From positions 28,498,776 to 28,562,775 of the forward strand of contig NC_087069.1 in assembly GCF_963678635.1 (NCBI RefSeq): a stretch of DNA of 64,000 nt, given 5' to 3'. This document shows positions 30,131 through 43,216 of this stretch, piece after piece. Below the pieces are notes generated by a model. The model was not told the origin of the DNA, did not search any database, and saw only the letters and a list, made by a program, of their open reading frames with translations. Every line of letters begins with the position of its first letter. Position 1 is the stretch's first letter. Made by a program: the position numbers and the translations under genes. This DNA is from Symsagittifera roscoffensis (taxonomy: Eukaryota > Xenacoelomorpha > Acoela > Convolutidae).

Positions 30131-31785
30131 ACAAGACTGCTCGTATCAGGGCGAAGCCCTGAATGTTCCGACTACCTTTTAAGGTTTATGGAGCAGCAGT
30201 AATAACATTAAAAAATTTGAATGAAATAAAATAAAACGAAATTTTTTTTTTCTAAAATTTGAAATTTTTTATGAAAATCATCCCCCCACACGCCATATAA
30301 AGCGCAAAAAGATATATTTCGTTCCTTGTAACAAATCAATTTTTGCAAATAAGTTTCGTTCAACCAATTTGGAACGATTTATAAGACGGATTAAATCTCC
30401 GCTTACGCGTTAACAGCGCGAATTGTATTGCGCGTTAATTGTCCCAAATTGGTCAAAATGGCCAAAATGGAAACCTTTAACCCCTCATAACTTTACAAAA
30501 AATGATAACAGATGAAATATCTTTTCAAATTTAAGCTCAGAACAACAATACATTTTGATTGATATAAAAAAAATTCCGTCAAAAATGGCTAGTTAAAAAG
30601 TCGAAATTTGTCTGAAGAAAAAAACCCAACCCGAGCACAAATATTCCGTTACTTTCGTATCGAAAGTCGGAACAACAAGTCTGCTCGTATCAGGGCGAAG
30701 CCCTGAATGTTCCGACTGCCTTTTAATGTTTATTGAGCAGCAGTAATACATAAAAAAAATTAAATGAAATAAAATAAAATGAAATTTTTTTTTCTAAATT
30801 TTGAAATTTTTTATGAAAATCATCCCCCCACACGCCATATAAAGCGCAAAAAGATATATTTCGTTCCTTGTAACAAATCAATTTTTGCAAATAAGTTTCG
30901 TTCAACCAATTTGGAACGATTTATAAGACGGATTAAATCTCCGCTTACGCGTTAACAGCGCGAATTGTATTGCGCGTTAATTGTCCCAAATTGGTCAAAA
31001 TGGCCAAAATGGAAACCTTTAACCCCTCATAACTTTACAAAAAATGATAACAGATGAAATATCTTTTCAAATTTAAGCTCAGAACAACAATACATTTTGA
31101 TTGATATAAAAAAAATTCCGTCAAAAATGGCTAGTTAAAAAGTCGAAATTTGTCTGAAGAAAAAAACCCAACCCGAGCACAAATATTCCGTTACTTTCGT
31201 ATCGAAAGTCGGAACAACAAGTCTGCTCGTATCAGGGCGAAGCCCTGAATGTTCCGACTGCCTTTTAAGGTTTATTGAGCAGCAGTAATACATAAAAAAA
31301 ATTAAATGAAATAAAATAAAATGAAATTTTTTTTTCTAAATTTTGAAATTTTTTATGAAAATCATCCCCCCACACGCCATATAAAGCGCAAAAAGATATA
31401 TTTCGTTCCTTGTAACAAATCAATTATTGCAAATAAGTTTCGTTCAACCAATTTGGAACGATTTATAAGACGGATTAAATCTCCGCTTACGCGTTAACAG
31501 CGCTAATTGTATTGCGCGCGAATTGTATTGCGCGTTAATTGTCCCAAATTGGTCAAAATGGCCAAAATGGAAACATTTAACCCCTAATAACTTTACAAAA
31601 AATGATAACAGATGAAATATCTTTTCAAATTTAAGCTCAGGACAACAATACCTTTTGAAAGATATAAAAAAAAAATCCGTCAAAAATGGCTAGTTAAAAA
31701 GTCGAAATTTGTCTGAAGAAAAAAAAAAACCCACCCCGAGCACAAATATTCCGTTACTTTCGTATCGAAAGTCGGAACAACTAGT
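30131..31785 (+). mobile_element. Three tandem Helitron-like non-autonomous units
   Basis: Units start at 30136, 30680 and 31222 (544, 542 and 563 bp). Units 2 and 3 begin TCTGCTCG followed by a TCAGGGC/GCCCTGA hairpin. The last unit ends with the hairpin ACTTTCG-TAT-CGAAAGT (31756-31772), eight bases, then CTAG (31781-31784) before T. A 5' TC, a 3' hairpin and CTRR before T are Helitron hallmarks (established knowledge), and head-to-tail arrays are known for such elements. The internal unit ends read CAAG. No Rep/helicase frame is present. Confidence 0.65.
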
Positions 31786-33758
31786 TTTAGAGGTGTTCTA
31801 AATTTGGAACATCCTCGCAGAGAACAATAAAACAACAGAATTATTGGGCTCAAACTGGTTCGTTGGGAAGCTGCTGAGCTCGATTTACTCCGCGGAATAT
31901 TGAAAAATTGAAAAATAATGAAAAAATGAAAAACTTCTCAGGGCCGCATTAAAAAAAAACAATTTTTTGTCGCGGAGGGCCAAAACAAGCCAATAAAACA
32001 ACTCTTTCACCAAACAATTTGCAATATTTACTGCTTAATATTTTATGATCCTGTAAAAAAAATGCATGCAAATAAATTATTTTCATTTTTAAGATGAATT
32101 TTCAGGCTTTTTCCAAAGTGTTTTTTTTTATCTTTGATACTAACTTTTTGATTTTTTGTTGTTAATTTTTGATGATAAGTATTCTTTGTAAGACAATTTT
32201 TAATCATTGAAACAGAACTGCAAAAAAGCACCAGAAAAAAGGAAATCAACAACACAGCGCCAAAACAAAACATATGAAGGAACCAAATGACGAAAATGAT
32301 ACTGATTAGTTTTATTTCCTCTTTTTTCTTCGACTTCTACTCAATTCCCTGCGTAAAAAATTTTTACAACCCAAACTTAGAACCATCATTTTTGTGTGGC
32401 ACAGAGTGTTAATACAATTTTTATCTAGAAATGTACTGCACTTCAAGATGCGAATAAACCGATACCCCTGATTAAGTGCTTCCTCATATTGAACTGAACT
32501 CTATTTAGGCAACAAAATGGGCAATTTACAGACCATGAAATGCCAGTGCTTTATTTCTATATATAAGCAACAACTAGTGAAAAAAGCTTAGAGATATGTT
32601 GCGGAAAAGTTTAAATACATCTTCAAATCTTCAAACATTTTTCTAAATAAGAAAAAACTAGCAATTGAACTAGAGATCTGCATTTTGGAGATTATAATTT
32701 TTGTTATTTAGTACCCTTTTTGACATGAAGAGCTTTTAAAACACACACTGTGCCACACTTTTGTTCAATTGAAAGTATCAAACTGTGATATCTGCCTAAG
32801 AGTTAGTTCGATTTTGTCAATTCTCTCTACTTTTATAATAAGAATAATTGCCATAAAAAAATCAAAAAATAGTCAAGGGATAAAATTTGGCAAACTGTGT
32901 TGGGATATAAACTAGAGAACCGCCTTCTAGATTTTCTGTTATGTTTTGTTATAAAAAATATTCTTCTAATCTTATCAAGTTGACTTGAGAGCATTTAAAA
33001 AACAGGCTGTGCCGCATATGTTCATTTAAAAGTAACCAACATACAGCGTTCTCTTTGTTATCTTTCAAGTTAGCTCTAACACTAGTTGTCAAAAAATTTA
33101 GGAAAAAACTATAAGACGAAAAGTTGGATCCGTCAAAAGGTAACTCTTCCTACTTACTTATCTTAAGAAACAAATTGATTTTAGCGACGTGTGAAATTAT
33201 AAGTTTTAGGCAAGAAATAAAAACAACTCGAAAACAACTGCTCGGATTTTTTTATGCAGTTGTTGATGAATGAAATGATTGTCCTAAAAAGTTGAAAAAT
33301 TGCTTCGATGTTCTTGCGAAAAAAATTAATTTGAAAATGTCGGCAAAAAAACTTTAGACCTTTCCAACTCCAGGTATAACGGTGATTGTTTTTTCGACAA
33401 TTTTCAATGGCAACAAAGTTTAGCATATCGAACTCTGTTTAGCAGAGTTCGATATGCTAAATTTAGCATGATGAAAAATTCTCAGAAGGTGAACAACAGA
33501 TCGATCGTTAAACAACAAACGGGAAAAAAATCAACGAATCCAGAGTTTTGGCCCTAAGTGCTTCGTTTTTATCCCTGAAAGGCATAAACAAAGCGGAAGT
33601 TTTTTCGTATTTCACTCTGTTTGCATACAATTTTCAGCGGATTGATAAAATTTTACATGAGCGGACTTCCTAAAATTTTTGACTTCAGGCCTTCCATAGG
33701 TTAATTTTCCAACAGTTGCTTCATATAGCCGCTTTTTTTTCATTGAACAATTTTTCAG
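31786..33758. other. AT-rich intergenic DNA upstream of the lectin gene
   Basis: No supported gene was found. It contains a perfect 19-bp hairpin near 33440 (listed separately). Confidence 0.5.
33419..33461. repeat. Perfect 19-bp inverted repeat with 5-nt loop
   Basis: The left arm is TTTAGCATATCGAACTCTG (33419-33437), the loop TTTAG, and the right arm 33443-33461 is its exact complement. It lies about 360 bp before the lectin start. Confidence 0.9.
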
Positions 33759-33821
33759 GGTCTAGGAGTATTGTACTTTACCAGAATCTTTTCATCATTA
33801 CTGTTATTCGGAAGCAAAGCC

Positions 33822-36800
33822 ATGACAAAAAGTGTGAAAGCAATACTTCTAGAGGTAGTATTCATCTGTCTCATTTCAATTTCACTTCAATATGACTGCC
33901 CCGCCACCATGGAAAAAGTAGAAGGAGCAGCAGAAGATAGTTGCTACAAGTTGCTGGATTTGGGCAGAATGGAGTACCCGAGTGCGAGCTTGTTTTGTCA
34001 GGTGTCGATAACTTCAGGGCAGTGAAATCTATAGAAAGAACTTGTAAATTCAAAAAAAACTAAACAAAATAACAAGGAAAGCCGATTGCTGTGCAACTAG
34101 CACAAGGATGTTCTGACCATACTCCTAAGAAAGCTACAACAAAATTTTTTTTTTTCTATTTTTCTCAAACTATTGTTGTTTTTTGTCCATGGTGAAATGA
34201 ACCGATCTTAGCAAAATTTACAATTTTAGCATATTTGACATTCATAGTCAAACAGGCGAATAAGTTAACATTTTTGTCATAAAAGGCAAAAATTAACTTT
34301 TATAAAATCAAAAAAAAATACAAAAAAATTACAAGGAAGGCGCCAAAAAGCTTCAAAAATTGTTGTTGCTGTTGAAATTGTTGAGGTGTAAATAAAATTT
34401 CACGGTTTCTATTTCTATGTTAAACTTGCTCGTTTGCTATCATTGCTCAAAATTCAACCAAAAAATCAAAATTTTGAACCAGTTTTTCTCATTACTGGGA
34501 CAGATTTTTAAAAAGTTTTTAGGTCGTTAAAATCACGACTGAAAAAATCACGAATGAAAAAAAACATGATATATCACTCGTTTGATGTAGATGATTATCC
34601 GCGGAATCTGGTTTTGCCTGAAAAACAAATTAGTTTTGCTTGCTCGCCATATTCGCTCGAGATTACACGAAAAATCAAAAACATCATACTTGTCTTTTTT
34701 CGACACTGAGACAATTTTTTGGATTTTTTTGTCGTTTCATTCACAACTGAAAAGGCTTCAATATCTTTTATTAGTCAAACCGAACTGAAAATTTTTTGTG
34801 GTTACCAATTTTTGCATGGAAAAGATCAAAAACTAAAATACCTCCGAGTACAAAATTTCTCCCCATTTGCAATGGTCGGAACAAAATGTTTCAGTCTTCT
34901 TCCATAAATTTATTGAAAACATGAATGGCAAATTCTTTAAAAGCTAAATCACAATCAGCTTTGAACAGAAAATGCAACAAAAACCCCAAAAAAATCTCAT
35001 AAGGAGTGTTTGTGCATGAGAAATTTATATATCCAGAAAAAAAAATGAACGCCCATACGATGTTTTTCAATTAAACTGTAGTATTTGTGTTCAGATTATT
35101 GATCCGATGTTGTTTTAGCTCAGTTTTTCCTTTTAAATGAGTTGAAAAACAGATAAATATTGAATTTATTGAATTGATTCTTTAAATGGACATCACTCTC
35201 TTACAGAGGGTGGAGCTCCACAAGTTGTGATTCCGAAGAATCTTGGGGAACTGCAGGTAAGCATCAATGTTTAATACTTAATCAATGCGTATTTTTAATT
35301 TGCTTTCAAGCAAAAAAGCAAAAAAAAATTTAAAAATGGCCTGTCAGGCCTATCTAAGACAAAAATGCACATATGCAAGCAAAAATTGTTGTTGCTGTTG
35401 AAATTGTTGGGACGTAAATAAAATTTCACGGCTTCTATTTCTATGTTGAACTTGCTCGTTTGCTTTAATAGTTCGAAATTCAACCAAAAGTTCAAAATTT
35501 TAAACCAATTTTTCTCATTACTGGGACAGATTTTTAAAAAGTTTTTAGATCGTTCAAATCACGACTGAAAAAATTTCAACATGATATATCACTCGTTTGA
35601 TGTAGATGATTATCCGCGGAACCTGGTTTTGCTTAAAAAACAAATTTGTTTTGCTTGCTCGCCATATTCACTCGAGATTACACGAAAAGTCAAAAATATC
35701 ACACTTGTCTTTTTTTGACACTGACACAACTTTTTGGATTTTTTTTGTCGTTTCATTCACAACTGAAAAGGCTTCAATATCTTTTACTAGTCGACCCGAA
35801 CTGAAAATTTTTTGTGGTAACCAATTTTTGCATGGAAAAGATTAAAAACTAAAATACCTCCGAGTACAAATTTTCTCCCCTTTTGCAATGGTCGGAACAA
35901 AATGTTTCAGTCTTCATCCATAAATTTGTTGAAAACCAGAATGGGGGGAAACATACTTCGGTAGTCTCCAATTTGAGACTTTGCTGATTACCTGCTAGTA
36001 GCTGGCAGAAATTTGAAAGAAATCAAAAAAAGCAAAAATTGAGTCCGAATCATTGATTTTTCAAGTCTGAAATAACCAATAATAACTAAATTTCAGATCT
36101 GAAATTATATCTGAAATAGATTTTTTCAGATCTGAAATAACCAAGAAAAAGAAAATTTCAGACCTGAAATTAGATCTGAAATAACCAATCCCTAAAGTAT
36201 ACAAGCGTTATTTAAACATTTCACAACCTATTTCAGATCTGAAGTTTAGATCTGAAAAAGATTATTTCAGATCTGTTTTAGAAAATTTACTGGGTACAGG
36301 AGGTGGAAATTTCCCTTAACAACATATGCTTACGACAAAAGAATGGAGAGTATTTACTTTACAGCTGCCATTTTTGCAGTAGGCAGAAGAATTGCTAAAA
36401 CCTGGTGGCATTTTTCTTTCAGATGTTTTTGTTCACGCATGTTTTTTAGATTTATTAAATTTCACAAACGAATTTAGCTAAGTTAAACAATAACCAAACA
36501 AAAAAACTGAACAGAAATTGTTCAAAAATTTACCAGTATTTGTATATTGCAATTGGTTTTTCAAAAATTCAAGCCGCAAATACACTCCCTAAAGTGGGTC
36601 AATTCTTTTAATTTTGGAGGGAAACAGGGTCCTTTTTTGCACTCCTGGGACCATTTTATAGATTACTGATTTTCAGATGTTATTGATATCAATTACAGTC
36701 CAAAAAAACGACAACAGCTGTTTAGAGAACAAATGCTTCACATTGTCTTTGAAACGAGACTGCACACAATTTTTCAAGAACAGTTCTGAAACAGAAAAAA

Positions 36801-39800
36801 ATAGCTTAAATGCAAAAGGGTATGCATTAGTACAACTTGAGTTATTGTTCCGACTTTCGAATAAAACAGAATATTTATGCTCAGTGCGGTTTTTTTATTC
36901 AGTCAAATTTCACCGGTCCAAATAATAATTTTCAACAGAAGTTTTTATACCCATTGAAGATATCGACTTCGTGAGTTCAGATTAAAAAAGATATTTTGGG
37001 GGTTCTGGGGGTTTGAAAATTGCCAAAGTTTCCATGTACTGGGCTAATTTATGCGCGCTTTGAAGAATTTATTCATAAAGCTGAGAGCGTAACGCGAATT
37101 ATTTATGCGTGGCGAATTATCCCGCGCAACAAAATCGTTCCAAATTGAATTGAGGCCTGCTAATTGGTTGTATTAATTTCGTACGACTCAAAATTTTACA
37201 TTTTGATATTGTCCAAAACGTATAGGTTTTCAATATTTTCTTTTCCCAAAGACTATTCGATATGAACTAAGGGATAGTCGGAATAAGGGCTGTGCCCTGA
37301 TCACGAGCAGTCTTGTTTTGCATAAAGCAAAGTACTTAATAGACCAATAGGCATCAATTCGTTTTGAAACAGTTTCTATTACGGATCAAATCTCCGTTTA
37401 GGCGTTAATACCATGGTAAATATTTTATGTTAATTGCCCCATTTTGGTCAATAAAGCTTTTTTCAAAAACTCATAACTTTACAAAACTTTACAAGAAAAT
37501 TTGTTATTTATTTGAGCTCAAGTCGTCAGAATTGGTCAAAAATTGCTAGTTAAATGTCATTGATTTCGATAGTTTGACTTGAAAATTTAAAAGCTTGTCT
37601 GAACAATGTAAAACGTCAGCTAAATATTTTAATAATTGCATTATGTTTGTTTAAACTGCTCTTTTAATCCGTTAGTTTCTTAAAAATATACTACAGAAAG
37701 GCTGTCGGATCATAAAGGGTTATACCTTGATATACGTGCAATCTAATCGCAGATATAATGTCACAAATTTTTTGGTGCGGCTTTGAGCAATTTGCTCCAA
37801 AGCATGGGACATTACCAACTAAAGCCCTAAAGCAATAAATGAGCCTAAGACTTTTTAGAAACGCAATTTCTGATGTTTCTAATGCAACACTGTTTTTTGT
37901 TAACAGGCACTGGTAAATTATGTTCTTTCCAAGGGCATATCAACAACAGGGCAGTCCGGCTTCTGGGTCAACTACCGAAGGGATGAACCAGCTCCCTTGG
38001 AAGAAGACGGAACCTTGTCTTCCAATATGTCAATGATCCGAAAAGACCGCTCGCAATTCGTCGACCGAATCCAACTCAAGGCTAGCTTAGTCATCATTTG
38101 AACAATGGAAAAGTGTCTTGTTTTTGACTCGCATCCATACATAGAGAACAGTTTAAGTGAACAGCCTTCAAGAAAAGAGTTAGATACTGACATCGCATTA
38201 GAATACATCATCTTAAGGCTGATTAAGGGGGCTTTAGTCTGCATTGTAGCTCTAATGAAAAATATACTCTGCGGCAGGGGCGGATCTAGGATTTTCTCGA
38301 TGGGGGGGGGGGGCGGATTTTCAAAAAAAAAAAATCGAAAATTTAGACGACCTTTTTTTTAGGTCGACCAAATTGATTTTTCGAGCTCTCCCAAAGCACT
38401 GTTTTGCCCCTATTTAGGCCAAATTTTCTGCGCCGCAGGCAAATTTTTGAAAAAACAGTCAAAAAAGCCGTTTTTGGGCACTTTTTGAAAAATTTTGACA
38501 AAAAAAATCGCGTTTACATTGGCGCCAAAATTTTAAGGTCGGTCGGCCAAAAATGGATTTCTGAAAAAGTATCAAAGGTGGGACCGTTTGGGTCGGCAGG
38601 GGGTCGAATCCCTGAGGGGGGGGGGGGAGCGTCCGCTCCCCGCCCCCCTAAATCCGCCCCTGCTCTGGTGCAAACATTTATGAGCTTTTCTGATGCGTTC
38701 GTTTCACATATGGTTCAATTACTTTGTAAAAAACGTAAGGTTGTCAAACGAATAATTTAGTTTAAAAACATAAATGGGATGGATATATCGGTTATTGTTG
38801 GTGTTACTTGAATCAAGAACATTCGACTGATGTGCCACCAGGTTTGAGGGGAATCCGGGAAATGTCCCATCGTCCCACTTGACACCGCTAGCAATTCCAG
38901 ATATAAAAAATTGAAACAAGTTACTGTGTCAATTTTCGTATTGTGATAACTTAGGGAAAAACAAGGCAACCCCACGTGAAATTTGGGGAAACTTCTGAAA
39001 ACTAAATTTCAATAATAACTCGGGGGGTTAACATCTATACAGAAAAATGCCTATAAAAAGCAAATTGAAGTAAGAAGTTTTTGAAATCAATATTTTTCAT
39101 ACAATTATTATGGAAAAAATGCAAAATAAAAAACAATTTTCAAATCGATTTTTTTTTCGAAGATTATCCTAAATTGGTTTAAAATTCAGATAAATAAAAC
39201 TTTGTGGCAGTGTTTGATACATGTGAGCCATCAAAAAGAAACTTTCGTTTAAAAAAATTAGCTCATCATACAATTTTAATATATGAGAAATTTGCGTCTT
39301 TTTGCGTAAGATTTGTGGGTTTTTGTATAAAAAATATATCGAGTCGAAAATTATATACCGAAATAAAAATGTTCTGAGCTCATCTAAACATTTTGAGCAA
39401 AATCAATTTTGTACGTAACTAATTTTTTTTGCTATACAGGCGGCGTTTGTCACAAAAAAAATCTAAGAACGACGAGCAAGTTTTTTTTCTGTTTTTTTAG
39501 CTCAGATAAAACCAATATCGGTAAAAAGTAGGCAACTTTTTCAAACTGGTATTTTTTCGAAGCAGAAATTTTCTAGCTAGAAACAAAAAATCTCTGTGAA
39601 ATTTTTATAATAATTTTATAGAAAATATCACCAAATGAAGTGTATTTGCGAAGGTAAATACTACACACAGGCTGCAATATCCATTGTTTCAAAGTCCTTG
39701 GAAGTTTGTTTTTGGACATAACACAAAATTACAAAACGAAACTCAAAATAAAAAACACAGAAAGAATTTTGTGCTTTTATAGAAAAAGTACTTATCATGT

Positions 39801-40887
39801 TATAGCATAGCTTTAAAAGTTTGCCATGCAGTTTCGTTGTATGAAAAAAAATACATAGTGTTCGAGCCCGTTGCTGTGCATGCAGCACACAATTTTTCAA
39901 CAGTATTCTTTAAAAAAAAATTTTGAATTGAATGATGTTTTTTGGACGAAAGCCTAAAACTTAAGCTTTAGGGAATGATATTCTTTGTAAAACTGGTAAA
40001 TTTGAAAACAATTTTTGTCAAAAAAACCAAAAAACAAAAAGATATTATGAAAAAACGTTTTGAGAATTTTTTTGTATCCCATAATGGCACTGAAAATTTC
40101 AAAAACTAATTGATGTAGAACAAATGTAGAACAAATTTTCAAGGCTTCAAAAAAGTTAGTTTTCCTCATTAAAAAAAATTAATACGCCTGCTCACTCGCT
40201 TAATTTGCTCGAAATTAGACTAAAAATCAAGAGCCCCAAGCCGGCTTTTCTCGGTACTGAGAAAATATTTCGATTTTTTAGTGTAGTGCCAATAAAAAAG
40301 ATTTGTATCTTGAATTACTCAATCCTGTCTAATTTTTATTTGTGTTACCTAATTTTTTATGGAAAACAAAAAAAACGAAAAAAAAAAATTAAAAAACCTA
40401 AAACACACCCGAATACAAAGTTCCTTCTCTTTATCAGTTGCCGGAACAAAAAGTTTTGCGTATACCTTTTTATACAATTTTTGTGATAAAAATTTTGTGA
40501 TTTAGTTTTAGATTGACGGAAAATGCTAATTATAAAGCTTCATGGAACAAGGAAAAAAATTTTTTGCTATTTTCATACAATGTACCTTTTCTTCTACCAA
40601 ACTGTATGAAATTTGTTTCGTAATTTAAAAATTTATGGCAATCATTTTGAATAAATCCGGGTAGATTTAAGCACAAATTAGCGCTTGATTCATTTCAGGT
40701 GATGCCAGATGAGCTGTGGCGAGCTGAATCGCAGCCAGGAGACCAGACTGATGAGAGAGACGAACAGTGCGTAGCCCAGAGCTACCCGGGAAACCCGAAT
40801 CATTTGGGTCTAGACGACTTCGCTTGTTCAAGATATGAATTGCACAATGCTCTTTGCGAAGTCAAGGTGGGGCCAGCTCCAGCTTAA
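33822..40887 (+). CDS. C-type lectin domain (CTLD) gene, multi-exon, possibly disrupted
   Basis: Coding pieces fit one CTLD in order. Exon 1 (33822 to about 34001) has a signal peptide (VKAILLEVVFICLISISLQ), then CPATMEK, DSCYKL and YPSASLFCQ, and donor CAG/GTGTCG. Exon 2 (35209-35256) reads GGAPQVVIPKNLGELQ, with donor GTAAGC. Exon 3 (from 37907) reads ALVNYVLSKG, then GQSGFWVNYRR; its frame is open to 38101 and its donor is unclear. The last exon (40699-40887, acceptor TTTCAG) reads LWRAESQPGD, DEQCVAQ, LDDFACSRYELHNALCEV, then a stop. These are the usual CTLD cysteine and tryptophan landmarks. The product would be secreted. The expected WDDG exon is absent from the plus strand but lies inverted at 38719-38919. 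An upstream ATG at 33771 is possible, but the second Met gives the better signal peptide. A TTTTTCAG at 33759 may be the leader acceptor. Confidence 0.7.
34363..34910. repeat. Intronic direct repeat, copy 1 (about 550 bp)
   Basis: It starts TTGTTGTTGCTGTTGAAATTG and includes GATGTAGATGATTATCCGCG and CAATGGTCGGAACAAAATG. It is repeated about 1025 bp downstream. It lies in the first intron of the lectin model. Confidence 0.8.
35386..35935. repeat. Intronic direct repeat, copy 2 (about 550 bp)
   Basis: A close copy of 34363-34910 in the same orientation, located in the second intron of the lectin model. A third, strongly diverged relative is visible at about 40190-40460. Confidence 0.8.
36050..36285. 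repeat. Cluster of palindromic TTTCAGATCTGAAAT motifs
   Basis: At least six full or partial copies of the self-complementary motif TTTCAGATCTGAAA lie within 240 bp, separated by AACCAA-type spacers. This gives strong potential for hairpins or cruciforms. Confidence 0.8.
37030..37640. repeat. Diverged Helitron-like copies in head-to-head arrangement
   Basis: From about 37030 to 37311 the minus strand resembles the start of the 30136 units (ACTGCTCG, a GGGCACAGCCC-type hairpin, and TTTGGAACGAT). From about 37350 to 37640 the plus strand resembles their middle part (GGATCAAATCTCCGTTTA and AATTGCTAGTTAAA). These are old and truncated. Confidence 0.6.
38275..38662. mobile_element. 388-bp hAT-like MITE
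   Basis: The terminal inverted repeats begin CAGGGGCGGATCTAGGA and CAGGGGCGGATTTAGGG (right end, reverse complement). The flanking 8-mers CTCTGCGG (38267-38274) and CTCTGGTG (38663-38670) match at six of eight positions, as expected for a decayed 8-bp hAT target duplication. The interior is non-coding, with G-runs near both ends. It lies between lectin exon 3 and the inverted lectin exon. Confidence 0.75.
38719..38919 (-). pseudogene. C-type lectin exon on the opposite strand
   Basis: The minus strand reads SGVKWDDGTFPGFPSNLVAHQ, the conserved W-x-DG part of a CTLD. A possible acceptor (TTGCTAG) lies just before GVKW and a donor (GTAACA) after LDS. It is the segment missing between exon 3 and the last exon of the plus-strand lectin gene. 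It sits next to a hAT-like MITE, which suggests a local inversion. It could also belong to a separate minus-strand lectin gene. The exact exon limits are uncertain. Confidence 0.55.
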
Positions 40888-43216
40888 TGAAGAACTACGA
40901 AATTTTTGAGATTTATCTCGGATTGCATTCAAATCATCCGAAACTGGAAATATGACCATTTAGAAACTCTGGTGTTGTTGGTACACATCTTCTAATGCTC
41001 GAAATATCTCATTAATGGCATTGTAATTAATTTAAAATCAAATTAAAGCTCAGAAGGATTGGAAAAAATTTGAAAACAATGAAAAACTTTGCTTCTGAAA
41101 AACAGCACAAATTAGAAATTTTACAGGAATAGACAAAAATCAGTACCTTGTAAAAAGTTTTAAGGCAAGATAGGTGGTTCGTCTGGTGAAACTATTTGAA
41201 TTTCCAAAAAAAACTCCTCAAACACAATCCTCAGAATAGTCATTAAACAACTCATGAAGCAACGGTTGGCAAAATTAGCACCAAAAACTGCATAAAACGA
41301 ACACTAACAAGGAATTTAAAAATATTTTAGAAAACTTTTTCAGAAAAAAAATTAAAATTTTTGTCTTTATCACTAGTAGTGAATGATTTGCTTTCAATAT
41401 TTCCACTCTTACTTTTTATGACTGTAGGTTAGGCTTGCTGTTCAACAAGCAAGATAATGATTCTTAAAAATATTGTTGTTTTCCAAATTCTTAGCTCTGA
41501 TCGTTTAACAAAGCCTAAATTTTTTCTCATCATTCAATCTCATTAGAGCTAACTCATCAATAAAAAAACAACTACAAAATCATATTTATTTATAGAACTT
41601 TGAAGAGGTTTAGTGCATCAAACTTACAAATTTTCATTGTTAGGGATACGAAGTGTTTTTAATGGACTGGATTGTTTCGCATTTTGCAAGAACAGCTTTT
41701 TGAAATGCTTAAATGATGCAAATACTATTTGATAGCTTAAATTGGATCAAAATTTAGAATTCCTAAGCAAACTAATCAAGCGATGGAACATTCAGTTGTT
41801 TCAGCTTTATGTATAGCAGGCTTCGTTTTGCAATAGTTTTTCCATGCAAGTTATCTATTCAAAAAAATTTGAAACTTGTCATGTCTTACAGCAATTTCAA
41901 ACTAAAAATTTTGTATTGGTTCAAACTGGAGTAATTAACAGAAAGTTCAATATTTTAAAACCAAAATTTGTGAGTTTAGGAGATTGAAGTAGTTCAGATT
42001 GATTCATTGCGTAAAATATTTCAAAGAAAAAGGAAGATTTCTTAAATAAATTATTCGAAAGAGTAAATTTTCAGGTGTTTCAGGTCGTACTGATAATTTG
42101 AAAAAAGTAACAAAACTTTTCTAATATCAAGCAATTCAAGCGTTGAAACCTTGAAACAATTGAAAATTATTTTATAATTAATCAATTTGATGTAAGTTGA
42201 AGTTTGTTCCGAGCAAACTTTTCAATTAAGAAAGTATTGAAAAAAACTCACTTCAATTTCTCAGCTATAATTCATTCGCAAGCTACCTCAATGTTTCGCA
42301 AATTGATTTTAGAAAAACAAAAAAACTCCAGGCAATTCCTACTTAAAACATTTTAGAATGGTTCAAAAATTTCATCGAAAGATGTCTTACTTTACGGTTG
42401 CCCCCTTTAAAAAATATTCCGTTTCTCCAAGAAAGGCCGTAATCGTTTCGTTTCATTAATAGATTGGTGTCTACTTACATCACATACCGTCTAACACAAG
42501 TCTGTTTTGTTGAACCGATATTAATTTTCACTCCATAACCTTGCTTCAGGGTTGAAAAATGGCTACCCCAAAGTCAGGGAGGAGGCCAGTTTTTGCTGTC
42601 TCAAGTAGAAACGTTGTCTAAAAACTCCTTCGGCTCACTTATTCTGAGGCCCTTTGTTGAGGAACAAAATATAGTAGTAAGGCCTTCAGATACAGATAGT
42701 CAAATCGCTTATTCGAGCCCTTGAAAAATCAAATATAGATTGCGAGGACGAGCTCTCACTTGACCTCTAGCTTCAGAAACAGCAAAACTCCGTTAAAACA
42801 GCAAAACCGATTTCAGCTGCAATTATTGTACCACTTGAAAGCTCCAGACGAAGCAAAACTGCTTTGTTCCGCACAAAATAGTTTCTTATATAAAATAAAT
42901 CTGGAATGTAGGAAAATTATAAACCGACTATGCTTAGATAGAAGTGATAGCCTATTGTAGATCCTCTGTGAATCGCAGAAACATTCATTTTTATTTTCAT
43001 TATGATTGTTATTATTATGATTATTTTTATTATTCATTCCTAGAAGAGAGCGTGCTATTTTTATTCGAAACATTCCAGAATGCTATAAAAAAAACGCATT
43101 GTTAGCCTGATATTCAACAAGTCGTCAAAGATTGGCAGATTTTTGTTGTGTTTTAGTTTTTTAGAGTTTTGGGAAACTTAGAGAGCCAATTTAATGATAG
43201 TGAAAACCCGCCCTAA
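40888..43216. other. Intergenic DNA between the lectin gene and copy B
   Basis: No gene is supported. Near 42550 a CTTCAG acceptor is followed by an ATG frame (MATPKSGRRPVFAVSS) that stops after 20 codons. Downstream short frames do not form a model. Confidence 0.45.

Noticed and set aside
42540..42960. Short gene starting after a CTTCAG acceptor
   Set aside because: The frame stops after about 20 codons and later pieces cannot be joined with confidence.
43205..43216. Telomere-like TTAGGG next to the end of copy B (minus strand)
   Set aside because: A single hexamer with no repeat. The nematode telomere unit would be TTAGGC.
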